From Paenibacillus sp. LHD-38 (GTDB taxonomy: Bacteria; Bacillota; Bacilli; Paenibacillales; Paenibacillaceae): a stretch of 34,267 nucleotides of DNA. The notes under the pieces are model-generated. The model had not been told where the DNA came from. It was given only the letters and a program-made list of their open reading frames with translations, and ran no database searches. Position 1 is the first letter of the stretch. Every line of letters begins with the position of its first letter. Made by a program: the position numbers and the translations under genes. Where the stretch lies: positions 1-34,267 of the forward strand of contig NZ_JAVIFU010000059.1 in the NCBI RefSeq assembly GCF_031157315.1, in the 5' to 3' direction. This document shows positions 15,560 through 22,678 of this stretch, in pieces.

Positions 15560-15586
15560 ATTAAGCAATCGTTCCCCGTTAGTTCA
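15560..15586 (-). repeat. Single extra core E14b
   Basis: TTAAGCAATCGTTCCCCGTTAG, a lone core 38 bases from E14 and without a hairpin. It contains the TGA stop of the next gene. Probably what is left after loss of a cassette, or an isolated simple site. Confidence 0.7.
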
Positions 15587-16081
15587 AACATATCGCCGAA
15601 CCCACTCTTTTATATGTGATGCAACAATACTTACATCCGTTTCCGTTGTATCAATAGTAGGCATTGGTGGATTATACTCTTTATCTGCAATTTCAAGCAG
15701 TTTCTCTGCAAAGTCTTTGTGGTCTTGAATCATTTCATCTGACCAATTTCTTTCACGTAAACGTTTCTCACGAGTTTCTTCATTACAGTGTAGGTTCAGG
15801 TAATAAACATGTTTAAAATAAGGATAGTCTACACATTTTTCAATATCCCAAGGCATCATAGTGCCGCATATGATAGTCATGCGTCCACTTTGAGCGACAT
15901 TTCGTGCAACACGAAGCCAAATATTTCGATTTTTATCCCAATCATTTCCAATAAATTCAACAAGGTTATCAGGGTCGAAAACATCAAAATCTGGCATTAT
16001 TCCTCGTAGTTCTTTAATGACATATGTTTTCCCTGACCCGCTTGCACCTGTTACAATAAACAATGGCAACCTATTCCCCAT
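15584..16081 (-). CDS. P-loop small-molecule kinase / AAA-type ATPase
   Basis: 165 residues. Walker A GASGSGKT (12-19) opens a ~160-residue nucleotide-kinase-like fold. VFDPDNL follows the first helix, MTIICGTMMPWDIE gives the second strand, and RLRERNWSDE forms an arginine-rich lid. This resembles adenylate- or shikimate-kinase-like acquired kinases. The stop TGA lies inside core E14b. Single-gene cassette, E15 upstream. Substrate unknown. Confidence 0.8.
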   Translation of the reverse strand: MGNRLPLFIVTGASGSGKTYVIKELRGIMPDFDVFDPDNLVEFIGNDWDKNRNIWLRVARNVAQSGRMTIICGTMMPWDIEKCVDYPYFKHVYYLNLHCNEETREKRLRERNWSDEMIQDHKDFAEKLLEIADKEYNPPMPTIDTTETDVSIVASHIKEWVRRYV

Positions 16082-16161
16082 ATTTTTGAGCCCCCAAATC
16101 TACTTATATTTTACAATCATATCATTTCTCGAACGATATAGAAGGTAGTAAACAATTATAA

Positions 16162-16253
16162 CTAGCCTGCCCGTTAGCTTAATAAGTTGAGCAGGCCACC
16201 GTAGCGCCTGCTCATCATGTGAGTTATTCAACTATCGTTCCCCGTTAGCTTAG
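16162..16253 (-). repeat. Array element E15
   Basis: Core 1 ACTAGCCTGCCCGTTAGCTTAA, stem TGAGCAGGC / GCCTGCTCA, core 2 ACTATCGTTCCCCGTTAGC. Confidence 0.92.
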
Positions 16254-16264
16254 CGACCAACAGA

Positions 16265-16828
16265 CTACAAAGTCATTCGGTATACCCCAGCCTCACCGAG
16301 AAAATCCTTTCTGGTCAATCCTTTTTCTCCAAGCAATATCCGATAATTCGTTATCGTACCATCATGTGAAATAATAAATATTTTTTGATAGTTTTCCCCG
16401 ATCCAATCTAATAACTGCTTAGCATATCCTTCAAAAACATCTTGTTCGATCCTGTTAATTCCTTCTTTCCAGCAATCAAAATTAAAATCAAGAATATCAG
16501 TATGTCCATAAAGATTTGTGATTTCAGCTATAGAAAGGATATGATCACAAGCTAAAAAAGGGAGTTCGGGGTTTTGAGGAAACATTCTCGGACCAACAAA
16601 TGGAGAAATAATGAAGTCCATACCGTTTTTCATAATAGTTGCCGTCTCAATTGTACGTTTAGTTGGACTTACAAGAACTAAATAATCAGGATTAATCTTA
16701 ATTTCATCTCGTAGTTGCATTACTTGAAATTTGCCGTACTCTGTAAGACTAGGATGCAGAGTGTTCAACCGATTTGGATAATCATTGAGATGTTCTCCAT
16801 GACCGTGCCGAATAAAGATGAATTCCAT
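16265..16828 (-). CDS. Histidine phosphatase family protein
   Basis: 187 residues. Phosphoglycerate-mutase-like phosphatase: the RHG motif IRHGHGEH carries the catalytic His8, SPTKRTIETA the second Arg, and ISHDGT the distal catalytic His. Substrate unknown. A longer frame begins at 16855, but AGGTGG lies 6 bases before ATG 16828, which also places the RHG motif at the usual position near the N-terminus. Single-gene cassette between E15 and E16. Confidence 0.88.
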   Translation of the reverse strand: MEFIFIRHGHGEHLNDYPNRLNTLHPSLTEYGKFQVMQLRDEIKINPDYLVLVSPTKRTIETATIMKNGMDFIISPFVGPRMFPQNPELPFLACDHILSIAEITNLYGHTDILDFNFDCWKEGINRIEQDVFEGYAKQLLDWIGENYQKIFIISHDGTITNYRILLGEKGLTRKDFLGEAGVYRMTL

Positions 16829-16879
16829 TTCCCGCCACCTGACATTAAATTCCATATTGGGTATTCAATGATATTGAAC

Positions 16880-16958
16880 AATCCTGCCCGTTAGCGTAAC
16901 GAAGGGCTACCACGCGGTAGCCATTTCAGTGTTCAACTATCGTTCCTACGTTAGTATA
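16880..16958 (-). repeat. Array element E16 (GAAGGGCT class, decayed core 2)
   Basis: Core 1 CAATCCTGCCCGTTAGCGTA, hairpin GAAGGGCTACC / GGTAGCC-type arms around ACGC, core 2 ACTATCGTTCCTACGTTAG. Confidence 0.85.
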
Positions 16959-16973
16959 AAAAGCTATTGATAC

Positions 16974-17492
16974 TCACTCAATAAGTTCTTCCATCTTAAA
17001 CAAAGAAAGAAACGTTAAGCCTGAGTTTTCAAGATTATCTCTTCCTTGCTTTTCACGTTCAATTACACATAAAACATTTTTAACATTAGCACCAAAATTA
17101 CTCAAATCTTTTGCACTCAACAATATTTGTCCGCCCGTGGTGACGACATCCTCAATAATACAAACATTTTTGCCCTTTATCTCAATACCTTCAGCCAATT
17201 TACATGTACCGTATTCTTTTGCCTTTTTTCTAACAAATGTAACTGGTATCCCAGTCTTTAGTGATAATGCTGTTGCAATAGGAATGCCGCCCATTTCGAG
17301 CCCCGCCAATATTTCAGTACCAGTTGGAATTAATTTTGATAAATGTTCAGCGACCTCGTTTAACAACTTTGGATAAGATTCAAACAAATATTTGTCAAAG
17401 TAATCATTAGATACTTTTCCTGACCTTAATTTAAAAGTTCCTGTTAAATGTGCCGTCTTATAAATTTCATTTGCTAATGTGGCTCTATCCAT
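16974..17492 (-). CDS. Orotate phosphoribosyltransferase-like protein
   Basis: 172 residues, shorter than the usual ~200-215 of PyrE. The PRPP-binding loop VCIIEDVVTTGGQ is at 110-122, and a PyrE-like substrate region FVRKKAKEYGTCKLAEG at 87-102. The KLRSGKVSNDYFDKYL N-terminus is characteristic of the family. The expected reaction is orotate + PRPP to OMP + PPi. GGTGGGTG lies before the ATG. It is an orphan, far from any pyr operon, in a cassette between E16 and E17, so it is probably a second copy or has a related base as substrate. Confidence 0.85.
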   Translation of the reverse strand: MDRATLANEIYKTAHLTGTFKLRSGKVSNDYFDKYLFESYPKLLNEVAEHLSKLIPTGTEILAGLEMGGIPIATALSLKTGIPVTFVRKKAKEYGTCKLAEGIEIKGKNVCIIEDVVTTGGQILLSAKDLSNFGANVKNVLCVIEREKQGRDNLENSGLTFLSLFKMEELIE

Positions 17493-17546
17493 ATTGCACC
17501 CACCTCAAATTTTACTTTATTTTACCATACTAACTTATTGAATATA

Positions 17547-17622
17547 ACTACCCGTTTTGGGGAGCAAAAGGCCACCACGCGGTAGCCCTCATCGTATTGA
17601 ACTATAGTGCCCGTTATTTTAA
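17547..17622 (-). repeat. Array element E17 (decayed core 1)
   Basis: AACTACCCGTTTTGGGG replaces core 1. The hairpin GGCCACC / GGTAGCC around ACGC is kept, and core 2 is ACTATAGTGCCCGTTATTTTAA. Core 2 supplies the TAA stop of the GrpB gene. Confidence 0.75.
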
Positions 17623-18129
17623 CCCTAAATTTTCCATAATCGAGTTTATAAAATCTGTTTTGGCATGGGAATACGTAACTTTGTCAGTTTGGTGTACTTT
17701 GGAGAGCCTCTCTTTTAGAGTTTGATATTCATCCAATGCCTCATCGTTTCTCAATAAATAATCCCTAAAGGCAAGTTGTTTTTTCAAATATAAACTACCT
17801 GTTTGGAACATGTGTATCTGATGAGTTCTCGGCTCCCCTTTGCTAAAGTAATGCCTATCAGGCAGTATATCTGTTCCTCTATATTCATAACCAAGCGTTT
17901 CTAAGCCCTGTATGCAATTTTTACCGAGTTGGAAATCCGTCAACTCAATTGCGATATCAATTATTGGCTTAGCCGATAAGTTTTTTACCGCTGTACTACC
18001 GACATGGTGAACTGCGAGGATAAGCTCACCGAGATCCGATTTTATTTTTCTACTCTCTTTTGTAAATTCTTTTTCCCATTCGTTCGTCCAAGGAATAAGA
18101 TAAACTTCCCCTTTAGGTAGACCAAGCAT
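17614..18129 (-). CDS. GrpB family protein
   Basis: 171 residues, the full length of the GrpB/UPF0157 family, a nucleotidyltransferase-like fold. The motif HHVGSTAVKNLSAKPIIDI holds the GS...D signature, followed by RHYFSK and THQIHMF near the middle. The family's reaction is unproven; some members are linked to CoA or aminoglycoside-type nucleotidyl transfer by fold only. GGGGGTG lies 5 bases before the ATG. Its stop is the TAA within TAACGGGC of E17's core. Confidence 0.88.
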   Translation of the reverse strand: MLGLPKGEVYLIPWTNEWEKEFTKESRKIKSDLGELILAVHHVGSTAVKNLSAKPIIDIAIELTDFQLGKNCIQGLETLGYEYRGTDILPDRHYFSKGEPRTHQIHMFQTGSLYLKKQLAFRDYLLRNDEALDEYQTLKERLSKVHQTDKVTYSHAKTDFINSIMENLGLK

Positions 18130-18181
18130 CGCTACACCCCCTAGAACTTTATATCTCCAAATTATAACAGTTTCTTTGAAA

Positions 18182-18272
18182 CTATACTGCCCGTTAGCGT
18201 AATAAAGCAGCCGATCATTGTGGTCGGCTGCTTCCGTGTTTTCATTGAACTAACGTTACCCGTTAGTTTAAC
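18182..18272 (-). repeat. Array element E18 (GCAGCCGATCA class)
   Basis: Core 1 ACTATACTGCCCGTTAGCGTAA, hairpin GCAGCCGATCA / TGGTCGGCTGC, core 2 AACTAACGTTACCCGTTAGTT, in which the 8-bp arms AACTAACG and CGTTAGTT are perfect inverted repeats. Confidence 0.9.
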
Positions 18273-18275
18273 GAG

Positions 18276-18830
18276 CTATTTAACCCAATTCGGTATATGG
18301 TGTCTGAAATATTTACTTATTTTTTCAAGTTCACTCATCACGTAACCTATTTTTTTCTCGTCTAAATACCAGTTATCCTTTGAGGTTCCCGTTTTATCAA
18401 TAACCGAACTTACATAAAAAGTTGTTTCTCTTGGAAAGTCAATTTGATATGTTAAAAGCGCTCTTCGCGCGTGATAGTTTTTACAAACTAAAATGGCCTT
18501 TTGAGGGATTACCCCATGCTGACGTAATACTTCCAATGAAAAACGCGAATTTTCAAAAGTATTTGTTGCTTTATTTTCTTTTAATATTGCTTGTTGAGGA
18601 ACACCTAAAGATAATCCTACATCTCGCAAAAAATCCCATTCAGTTTTTTCTACATGTGAGGTAGCTCCACCAGAGGGCAAAATAAACTGAGCAATTCCCT
18701 GATGGTATAACATTGCCGCTCTTTCCATCAGTTGTGGGTGACTTCCTCCTGGAATTAATATAACATCTGCTGGTCCAAGTAACGTTTCAAAAAACATAAA
18801 ATCACTAATACAATCAAATGGATAAGACAA
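18276..18830 (-). CDS. YdcF/DUF218 family protein
   Basis: 184 residues. DUF218 (YdcF/SanA/ElyC-like) fold: ADVILIPGGS near the N-terminus, then GIAQFILPSGG, an ENKATNTFENSRFS block with the conserved E...T.EN, and AILVCKNYHARRALLTY. The fold binds S-adenosylmethionine in E. coli YdcF; its role is unclear, and some relatives affect envelope homeostasis. No membrane segment, so probably cytosolic. Start TTG 18830, with AGGAGGTG (18835-18842) just upstream. Single-gene cassette. Confidence 0.88.
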   Translation of the reverse strand: MSYPFDCISDFMFFETLLGPADVILIPGGSHPQLMERAAMLYHQGIAQFILPSGGATSHVEKTEWDFLRDVGLSLGVPQQAILKENKATNTFENSRFSLEVLRQHGVIPQKAILVCKNYHARRALLTYQIDFPRETTFYVSSVIDKTGTSKDNWYLDEKKIGYVMSELEKISKYFRHHIPNWVK

Positions 18831-18845
18831 TTTAACACCTCCTGG

Positions 18846-18870
18846 CTATCCCAGTTTTCGTTAGCTCAAC
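18846..18870 (-). repeat. Single decayed core E18b
   Basis: CTATCCCAGTTTTCGTTAGC with no hairpin, 40 bases from E19 and directly upstream of the YdcF ribosome site. Confidence 0.55.
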
Positions 18871-18908
18871 AATACCGTTATTTCATTTTAATAGTACCAC
18901 ATATTGGA

Positions 18909-19000
18909 ACTATTCTGCCCGTTAGCTTAACAAAGAAAAGGAGCAGCTGCCGCAGCAAACTGCGCATTATTTGTTCAACTATCGTTACCCGCTAGCTTAA
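18909..19000 (-). repeat. Array element E19 (copy of E9)
   Basis: It matches E9 across its length except for single-base changes such as TATTCTGCCC in core 1. It keeps the unusual CCCGCTAGC core 2. Confidence 0.92.
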
Positions 19001-19056
19001 TCTGTAAAAACCACTTTTTGGTTGATAAGTTAAGTACAATCAAGAAACTCGTCTGC

Positions 19057-19575
19057 CTAGCTTAATCCTCCGTTATGATTTAGCTGACCAAAGATGATTT
19101 TTTGAGGTAAATCCATATTATTAAGCTTTTGAAAACATTTCGATCGAATTAAATTACTAATCATCTCGACTTCTGCAGAATTATATGTAACCAGCTCACT
19201 CCTTGATATTATTAGTAACTTACCAAAATGTTTCGACAAATTTGAGATAATTTGTTGTTGATCATCATCATTTAGATTTTTATTTTGAGCTATGATTAAA
19301 TCAGGTTCATACCCATTTTCTTGTGTTTCGTCACTATGGGATTCTGAAACATTGCGATTTTGGGATGGAGACTGTATAGCAAAAATTTCTATAATATCAG
19401 TAATAGCGACTTTAAAAATGGAGCATTCTTCTGTTTCAACAAATAAATACTTTTCATTCACTTCTCTAGAGATGCTTCGAACAAACTCATCAGCATTTTT
19501 AACTCTAATTACAATAGAACGTTGTTCTTTTACTGTCTTTTCAATAAATTGCTGCTTATTCATCATATTATGCAA
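19057..19575 (-). CDS. Hypothetical protein of the duplicated cassette, copy 2
   Basis: 172 residues, nearly identical to the protein at 10743-11255, with a two-residue longer C-terminus (GGLS). The match extends through the upstream untranslated region to the next element and downstream through E19, ending in cores on both sides. Same TTG/ATG start options. Family unknown; the N-terminal half may be a small beta barrel. Confidence 0.7.
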   Translation of the reverse strand: MHNMMNKQQFIEKTVKEQRSIVIRVKNADEFVRSISREVNEKYLFVETEECSIFKVAITDIIEIFAIQSPSQNRNVSESHSDETQENGYEPDLIIAQNKNLNDDDQQQIISNLSKHFGKLLIISRSELVTYNSAEVEMISNLIRSKCFQKLNNMDLPQKIIFGQLNHNGGLS

Positions 19576-19677
19576 TTTATCACCTTACCTTTTAGGATGT
19601 ATTCTAGCAACAATATAAAAGCTTTACCATGCAACTTTTTTGTAAATCAACATCAGTTATTCTACATTGTAATTACA

Positions 19678-19767
19678 CTATCCTGCCCGTTAGCGTAATG
19701 AAGCAGCCGATCATTGTGGTCGGCTGCTTCCATGTTTTTATTGAACAAATGTGTCCCGTTAGCTAAA
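19678..19767 (-). repeat. Array element E20 (GCAGCCGATCA class)
   Basis: Core 1 CTATCCTGCCCGTTAGCGTAA, hairpin identical to E18's, core 2 decayed to GAACAAATGTGTCCCGTTAGC. Confidence 0.88.
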
Positions 19768-19774
19768 CTACCTA

Positions 19775-20524
19775 TTATTTCCTTGCCACTATCATGAAGC
19801 GTTCCGTATTGGTCTTGATTCCCTTTTCTGTTTGATTTAATTCAATAAACTTTTGAAGTATTTCGAAATCATGATCAGTTTGCCCGAAGTTAGGAATAAC
19901 AGGGGTGTATTTCAAAAAGAAGACCAAATCCTCATAAGTTTGGAAATACTGCGTTGCATCATATTCAAAAGACTGAATATCGGTAAAACCAGCTTCAGCT
20001 AGCTCCGTAAGGTATTTATCTTTTAAGATCCCTTTATCAGTTTCAAAACCCTGTCCTCTTCCGAAAGCTTTTTTAATGTTTAATTTATCATTTTCACTTA
20101 CCTGTTGAGTTAAGAATATACCATCATTCGCTAACACTTTTGAAACTTCATTTGCATAAAACTCACTGTGCCGACAGGACACCACATTAAAAAAGAACTC
20201 AGGAAATGTAATATTTTCAGCTTCCATTTGTAAGAATCGAATATTTGTTTTGTTTGATATTTTAAAGTTTTCAGTAGCGGACTCTATCATTCCTTCTGAA
20301 TGATCAATGCCAACAAGAAGTAATGCAGCATCGGCAATAGATATTAAAGCTTCCCCACCGCCCGTACCTATATCAAGCAATAAATCGGACTTATTGCATC
20401 TTTTAGTAACTTCAAAAAGAAAATTCCATTGTTCTCCTTCAGAAGTAGTTCTTAATTTACTAAAGTCCCAACCGTTTAATTTTCCAACCTTGTTGTAAAA
20501 ATCCCTGTACTCAGACCTGTTCAT
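19775..20524 (-). CDS. Class I SAM-dependent methyltransferase
   Basis: 249 residues. Motif I LLLDIGTGGGE (48-58), the acidic end of strand 2 in GIDHSEGMIE, motif II-like NIRFLQMEAENITFPE and VLANDGIFLTQQV place it in the UbiE/class I methyltransferase superfamily; the target is unknown. GGAGG (20532-20536 region) lies 7 bases before ATG 20524; the longer frame to 20611 runs through the leader hairpin and is not used. The regulated leader upstream suggests a drug-inducible function, such as rRNA modification or drug methylation (inference). Cassette between E20 and E21. Confidence 0.85.
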   Translation of the reverse strand: MNRSEYRDFYNKVGKLNGWDFSKLRTTSEGEQWNFLFEVTKRCNKSDLLLDIGTGGGEALISIADAALLLVGIDHSEGMIESATENFKISNKTNIRFLQMEAENITFPEFFFNVVSCRHSEFYANEVSKVLANDGIFLTQQVSENDKLNIKKAFGRGQGFETDKGILKDKYLTELAEAGFTDIQSFEYDATQYFQTYEDLVFFLKYTPVIPNFGQTDHDFEILQKFIELNQTEKGIKTNTERFMIVARK

Positions 20525-20550
20525 ATTATGTCCTCCACCTTTAAAATGAG

Positions 20551-20649
20551 ATAATAAAAAGCCAAGGGGGTATGGGCTATCCATGAATAGGAACAAATGA
20601 AAAATAATCATCTGTTCCGTTATCCAGGCTACCCTTGTGTCCTTGGCTT
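20551..20649 (-). terminator. Attenuator terminator in the methyltransferase leader
   Basis: On the minus strand AAGCCAAGG (20649-20641) pairs with CCTTGGCTT (20567-20559), followed by TTTTTATTAT. GGGTA/TACCC extends the stem, and an inner hairpin GGAACA/TGTTCC occupies the loop. It ends 15 bases before the methyltransferase ribosome site. Confidence 0.7.
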
Positions 20650-20716
20650 TATATTTTGGATATCAGCCCGACACCATTCAAAGTTCTGGTTTCATGTTAC
20701 CAATAGGGCAGAAAAT

Positions 20717-20725
20717 CCCCTTGGC
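20717..20725 (-). promoter_or_regulatory. Candidate anti-terminator arm
   Basis: GCCAAGGGG (20725-20717 on the minus strand) is perfectly complementary to CCCCTTGGC (20569-20561), which is the 3' arm of the attenuator. The two pairings exclude each other. Confidence 0.6.
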
Positions 20726-20755
20726 AGCTGGTACGCGTTTTCTCCAGCCCGAAAA

Positions 20756-20785
20756 CTAATTACTTTGAACGATACGGAATGACAT
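20756..20785 (-). CDS. Leader peptide upstream of the methyltransferase
   Basis: Nine residues, MSFRIVQSN, from ATG 20785, with GAGGTG 6 bases upstream. An overlapping ATG at 20789 would give MDVIPYRSK. It lies between the promoter and the attenuator, where a stalled ribosome could choose between the two hairpins, as in erm, vmlR or bmr-type resistance leaders. The layout is seen; regulation by ribosome stalling is inferred. Confidence 0.55.
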   Translation of the reverse strand: MSFRIVQSN

Positions 20786-20815
20786 CCATTTCACCTCGTT
20801 AAGATAGATATCATA

Positions 20816-20844
20816 ATTTTAAATGTTATGCACCTGACATTCAA
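20816..20844 (-). promoter_or_regulatory. Cassette-borne sigma-A promoter for the methyltransferase unit
   Basis: -35 TTGAAT (20839-20844) and -10 TAAAAT (20816-20821) on the minus strand, spaced by 17 bases. It lies just inside the cassette from element E21. Confidence 0.7.
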
Positions 20845-20861
20845 GCTTTTACTTATTATTA

Positions 20862-20946
20862 CTTCCATTTAGCTTAACAAAGAAAGCGAGCAGCTACCGC
20901 ATCAAACTGCTCCTTGTGTGTTCAACTATCGTTTCCCGTTAGCTTT
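20862..20946 (-). repeat. Array element E21
   Basis: Core 1 decayed to TTCCATTTAGCTTAA, hairpin arms GAGCAG / CTGCTC, core 2 ACTATCGTTTCCCGTTAGCTTTA. Confidence 0.85.
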
Positions 20947-20980
20947 ATAAAAAGAAGACGACTACTTAATCAAGTAGTCG
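20946..20980 (-). terminator. Terminator of the kinase gene
   Basis: Perfect 9-bp stem CGACTACTT / AAGTAGTCG (20959-20980) with a 4-base loop, followed on the minus strand by TCTTCTTTTTATAAA that runs into core 2 of E21. It stops the transcript at the cassette end. Confidence 0.85.
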
Positions 20981-21018
20981 CTCCAATAATCATGACAGAC
21001 CAAAATGTACCGCACACT

Positions 21019-21819
21019 TTATCCGATTTTTCGACCTATGGCCTCCACCATATTACTAAAGACCTCTTCCCAGTCAAGGTTTACATTTTCAATTGTATAA
21101 GTTAGAAATGGCAGCTTATCAAGCAGTCTCAATTCGATCCGCTTACGGTTTTCCATTAACCTAATATTTTGTTCCGTCGCGAAGTGGGGTCTTGAACGGA
21201 TGGAAGAAATCCAAACCTGCTGGTCCCGCACACTCGGCTGAGTTAAATAAATCACCACGGGCTGCAAAGCAGCAATCTGATCGGCAATTCCCTGAATATG
21301 CTCCTCGATATGGTGATCAATAGCTTGATAATGACCTAACAAATCATGAATCTGATGCTGAAAAAAAACTGCTTCGAGCACATATACCTCATCTGAATTG
21401 CTGGCAAGCTCAGCGAAACGTGCCCAATGCCGCTGAATCGAATATGTAAACTCTGACAGCGCGGCTACGGGCGAATCCGTCCAGCATAACTCACGGGACT
21501 TCAGCTCTAAATAGAGCGCATCCAACTCGTTGAATTCCTTGACTTCACGATAAGGAATCAGATAATTGATACCATTTTTTATGGCCCATGAACGGATTTC
21601 ATTAGCGGTGTCTGGATACCGCATCAGAAGTTCCTTATATTCCTCTTCGCTGAAGAAAGCGTGCCAATTCAAACTCGTAGGATGTCCTTTTGCACCCTCG
21701 TCATAGAAACGAGAGGAAATGCCTTGCTGTACCAGGTAGCAATGCAATCGTTCTGCTAACGTCGATTTGCCCGTGCCGCACAACCCTTCAACCAAAATCA
21801 ATTTGCTATTCTTTCGCAT
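21019..21819 (-). CDS. P-loop kinase-like ATPase
   Basis: 266 residues. Walker A GLCGTGKST (12-20) after KLILVE; an ARFAELASNSDEVYVLEAVFFQH block resembles the second strand and Walker B-like region; VVIYLTQPSVRD and MENRKRIELRLLDKLP suggest a lid and C-terminal helices. Similar to thymidylate-kinase-like or AAA_33-type proteins of unknown substrate. Starts at ATG 21819 with GGAG 8 bases upstream; the TTG 21834 start has no ribosome site. Codon use appears more GC-rich than in neighbouring cassettes. It has a strong terminator of its own. Confidence 0.8.
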   Translation of the reverse strand: MRKNSKLILVEGLCGTGKSTLAERLHCYLVQQGISSRFYDEGAKGHPTSLNWHAFFSEEEYKELLMRYPDTANEIRSWAIKNGINYLIPYREVKEFNELDALYLELKSRELCWTDSPVAALSEFTYSIQRHWARFAELASNSDEVYVLEAVFFQHQIHDLLGHYQAIDHHIEEHIQGIADQIAALQPVVIYLTQPSVRDQQVWISSIRSRPHFATEQNIRLMENRKRIELRLLDKLPFLTYTIENVNLDWEEVFSNMVEAIGRKIG

Positions 21820-21854
21820 GCAATTTGCTCCCAATTCTTATTTACATCTGTAAC

Positions 21855-21881
21855 TTCACTATAGTTACCCGTTAGCGTAAT
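21855..21881 (-). repeat. Single core E22
   Basis: CACTATAGTTACCCGTTAGC with no hairpin or second core. It resembles core 2 of E10 including the following GTAATCGTC. Confidence 0.75.
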
Positions 21882-21900
21882 CGTCAATCCGAGTTACCCA

Positions 21901-22458
21901 TCATAATCTAAACTTTTCTTTAATGCTATTAGCAACTTCCACTGGAGTCAGATTTGTATTATTAATTTTTATATAATTCTTTCTTGTGATTTCCCCTTCA
22001 TATGAATTTAACCTATGGTTTTCTGTTGCAATTCTCATTCTGTGTTCGGATTGTTCGACATTCCTTTTAGAAGGCTTATGTTCTAGTCTATGGGGGGTTT
22101 TATTACGTTCAATTCTTTCATCAAAATCAGCCTCAAGTTCTACAAGATAAACTTCTCCGCCATTTCCTTCAAAAATTTCGCAAACATTTTCCACGTAATC
22201 CCAGTCCTTTTCCGAATCAAACGCCCATACATAAGTGAATATCAATCCATTCAAATCACTCTTCGAGACTGCTTCAAATATCTTTTGACGGAATTGATTT
22301 GATAATTCCCACATTTCAGGACTAAATCCTAAAAACGGACAAAGTAATTCAATTGTCATGTGATTATGAAAAAGCTTCAATTCCGTTATTTCTTCTAACA
22401 CATGTCCAACGGTCATTTTTCCAACTGCCTGTGGTCCGAATATTATTATCAACTTCAT
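21901..22458 (-). CDS. P-loop kinase, AAA_33/shikimate-kinase-like
   Basis: 185 residues. Walker A GPQAVGKM (8-15), LFHNHMTIELL after the first helix, GLIFTYVWAFD as strand, VYLVELEADFDERIERN and a basic lid ...KTPHRLEHKPSKRN. Resembles acquired small-molecule kinases of the AAA_33 type; substrate unknown. GGGAGTG lies 8 bases before ATG 22458. Cassette between E22 and E23. Confidence 0.82.
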   Translation of the reverse strand: MKLIIIFGPQAVGKMTVGHVLEEITELKLFHNHMTIELLCPFLGFSPEMWELSNQFRQKIFEAVSKSDLNGLIFTYVWAFDSEKDWDYVENVCEIFEGNGGEVYLVELEADFDERIERNKTPHRLEHKPSKRNVEQSEHRMRIATENHRLNSYEGEITRKNYIKINNTNLTPVEVANSIKEKFRL

Positions 22459-22528
22459 AAGCTTCACTCCCGAAATCACAGTCTAAACATTATTTTCCTA
22501 TTCATATTAATACTATCTCTCATTCAGT

Positions 22529-22620
22529 TATCCTGCCCGTTAGCTTAATAAAATGAGCAGGCCACCGCAGCGCTTGCTTATCAATGTGTTTTGTTCAACT
22601 ATTGTTTCCCGTTTGTTCAA
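22529..22620 (-). repeat. Array element E23
   Basis: Core 1 TATCCTGCCCGTTAGCTTAA, stem TGAGCAGGC / GCTTGCTTA (two substitutions), core 2 ACTATTGTTTCCCGTTTGTTCAA. Confidence 0.88.
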
Positions 22621-22678
22621 GGGAATTTCTTACATAAAATTGTTTGTGAAGTAACAACATAACCATGAGGTGTTGAAA

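Noticed and set aside
19775..20611. The 278-residue methyltransferase frame starting at 20611
   Set aside because: Its first 29 codons run through the leader hairpin and terminator; ATG 20524 has the ribosome site.
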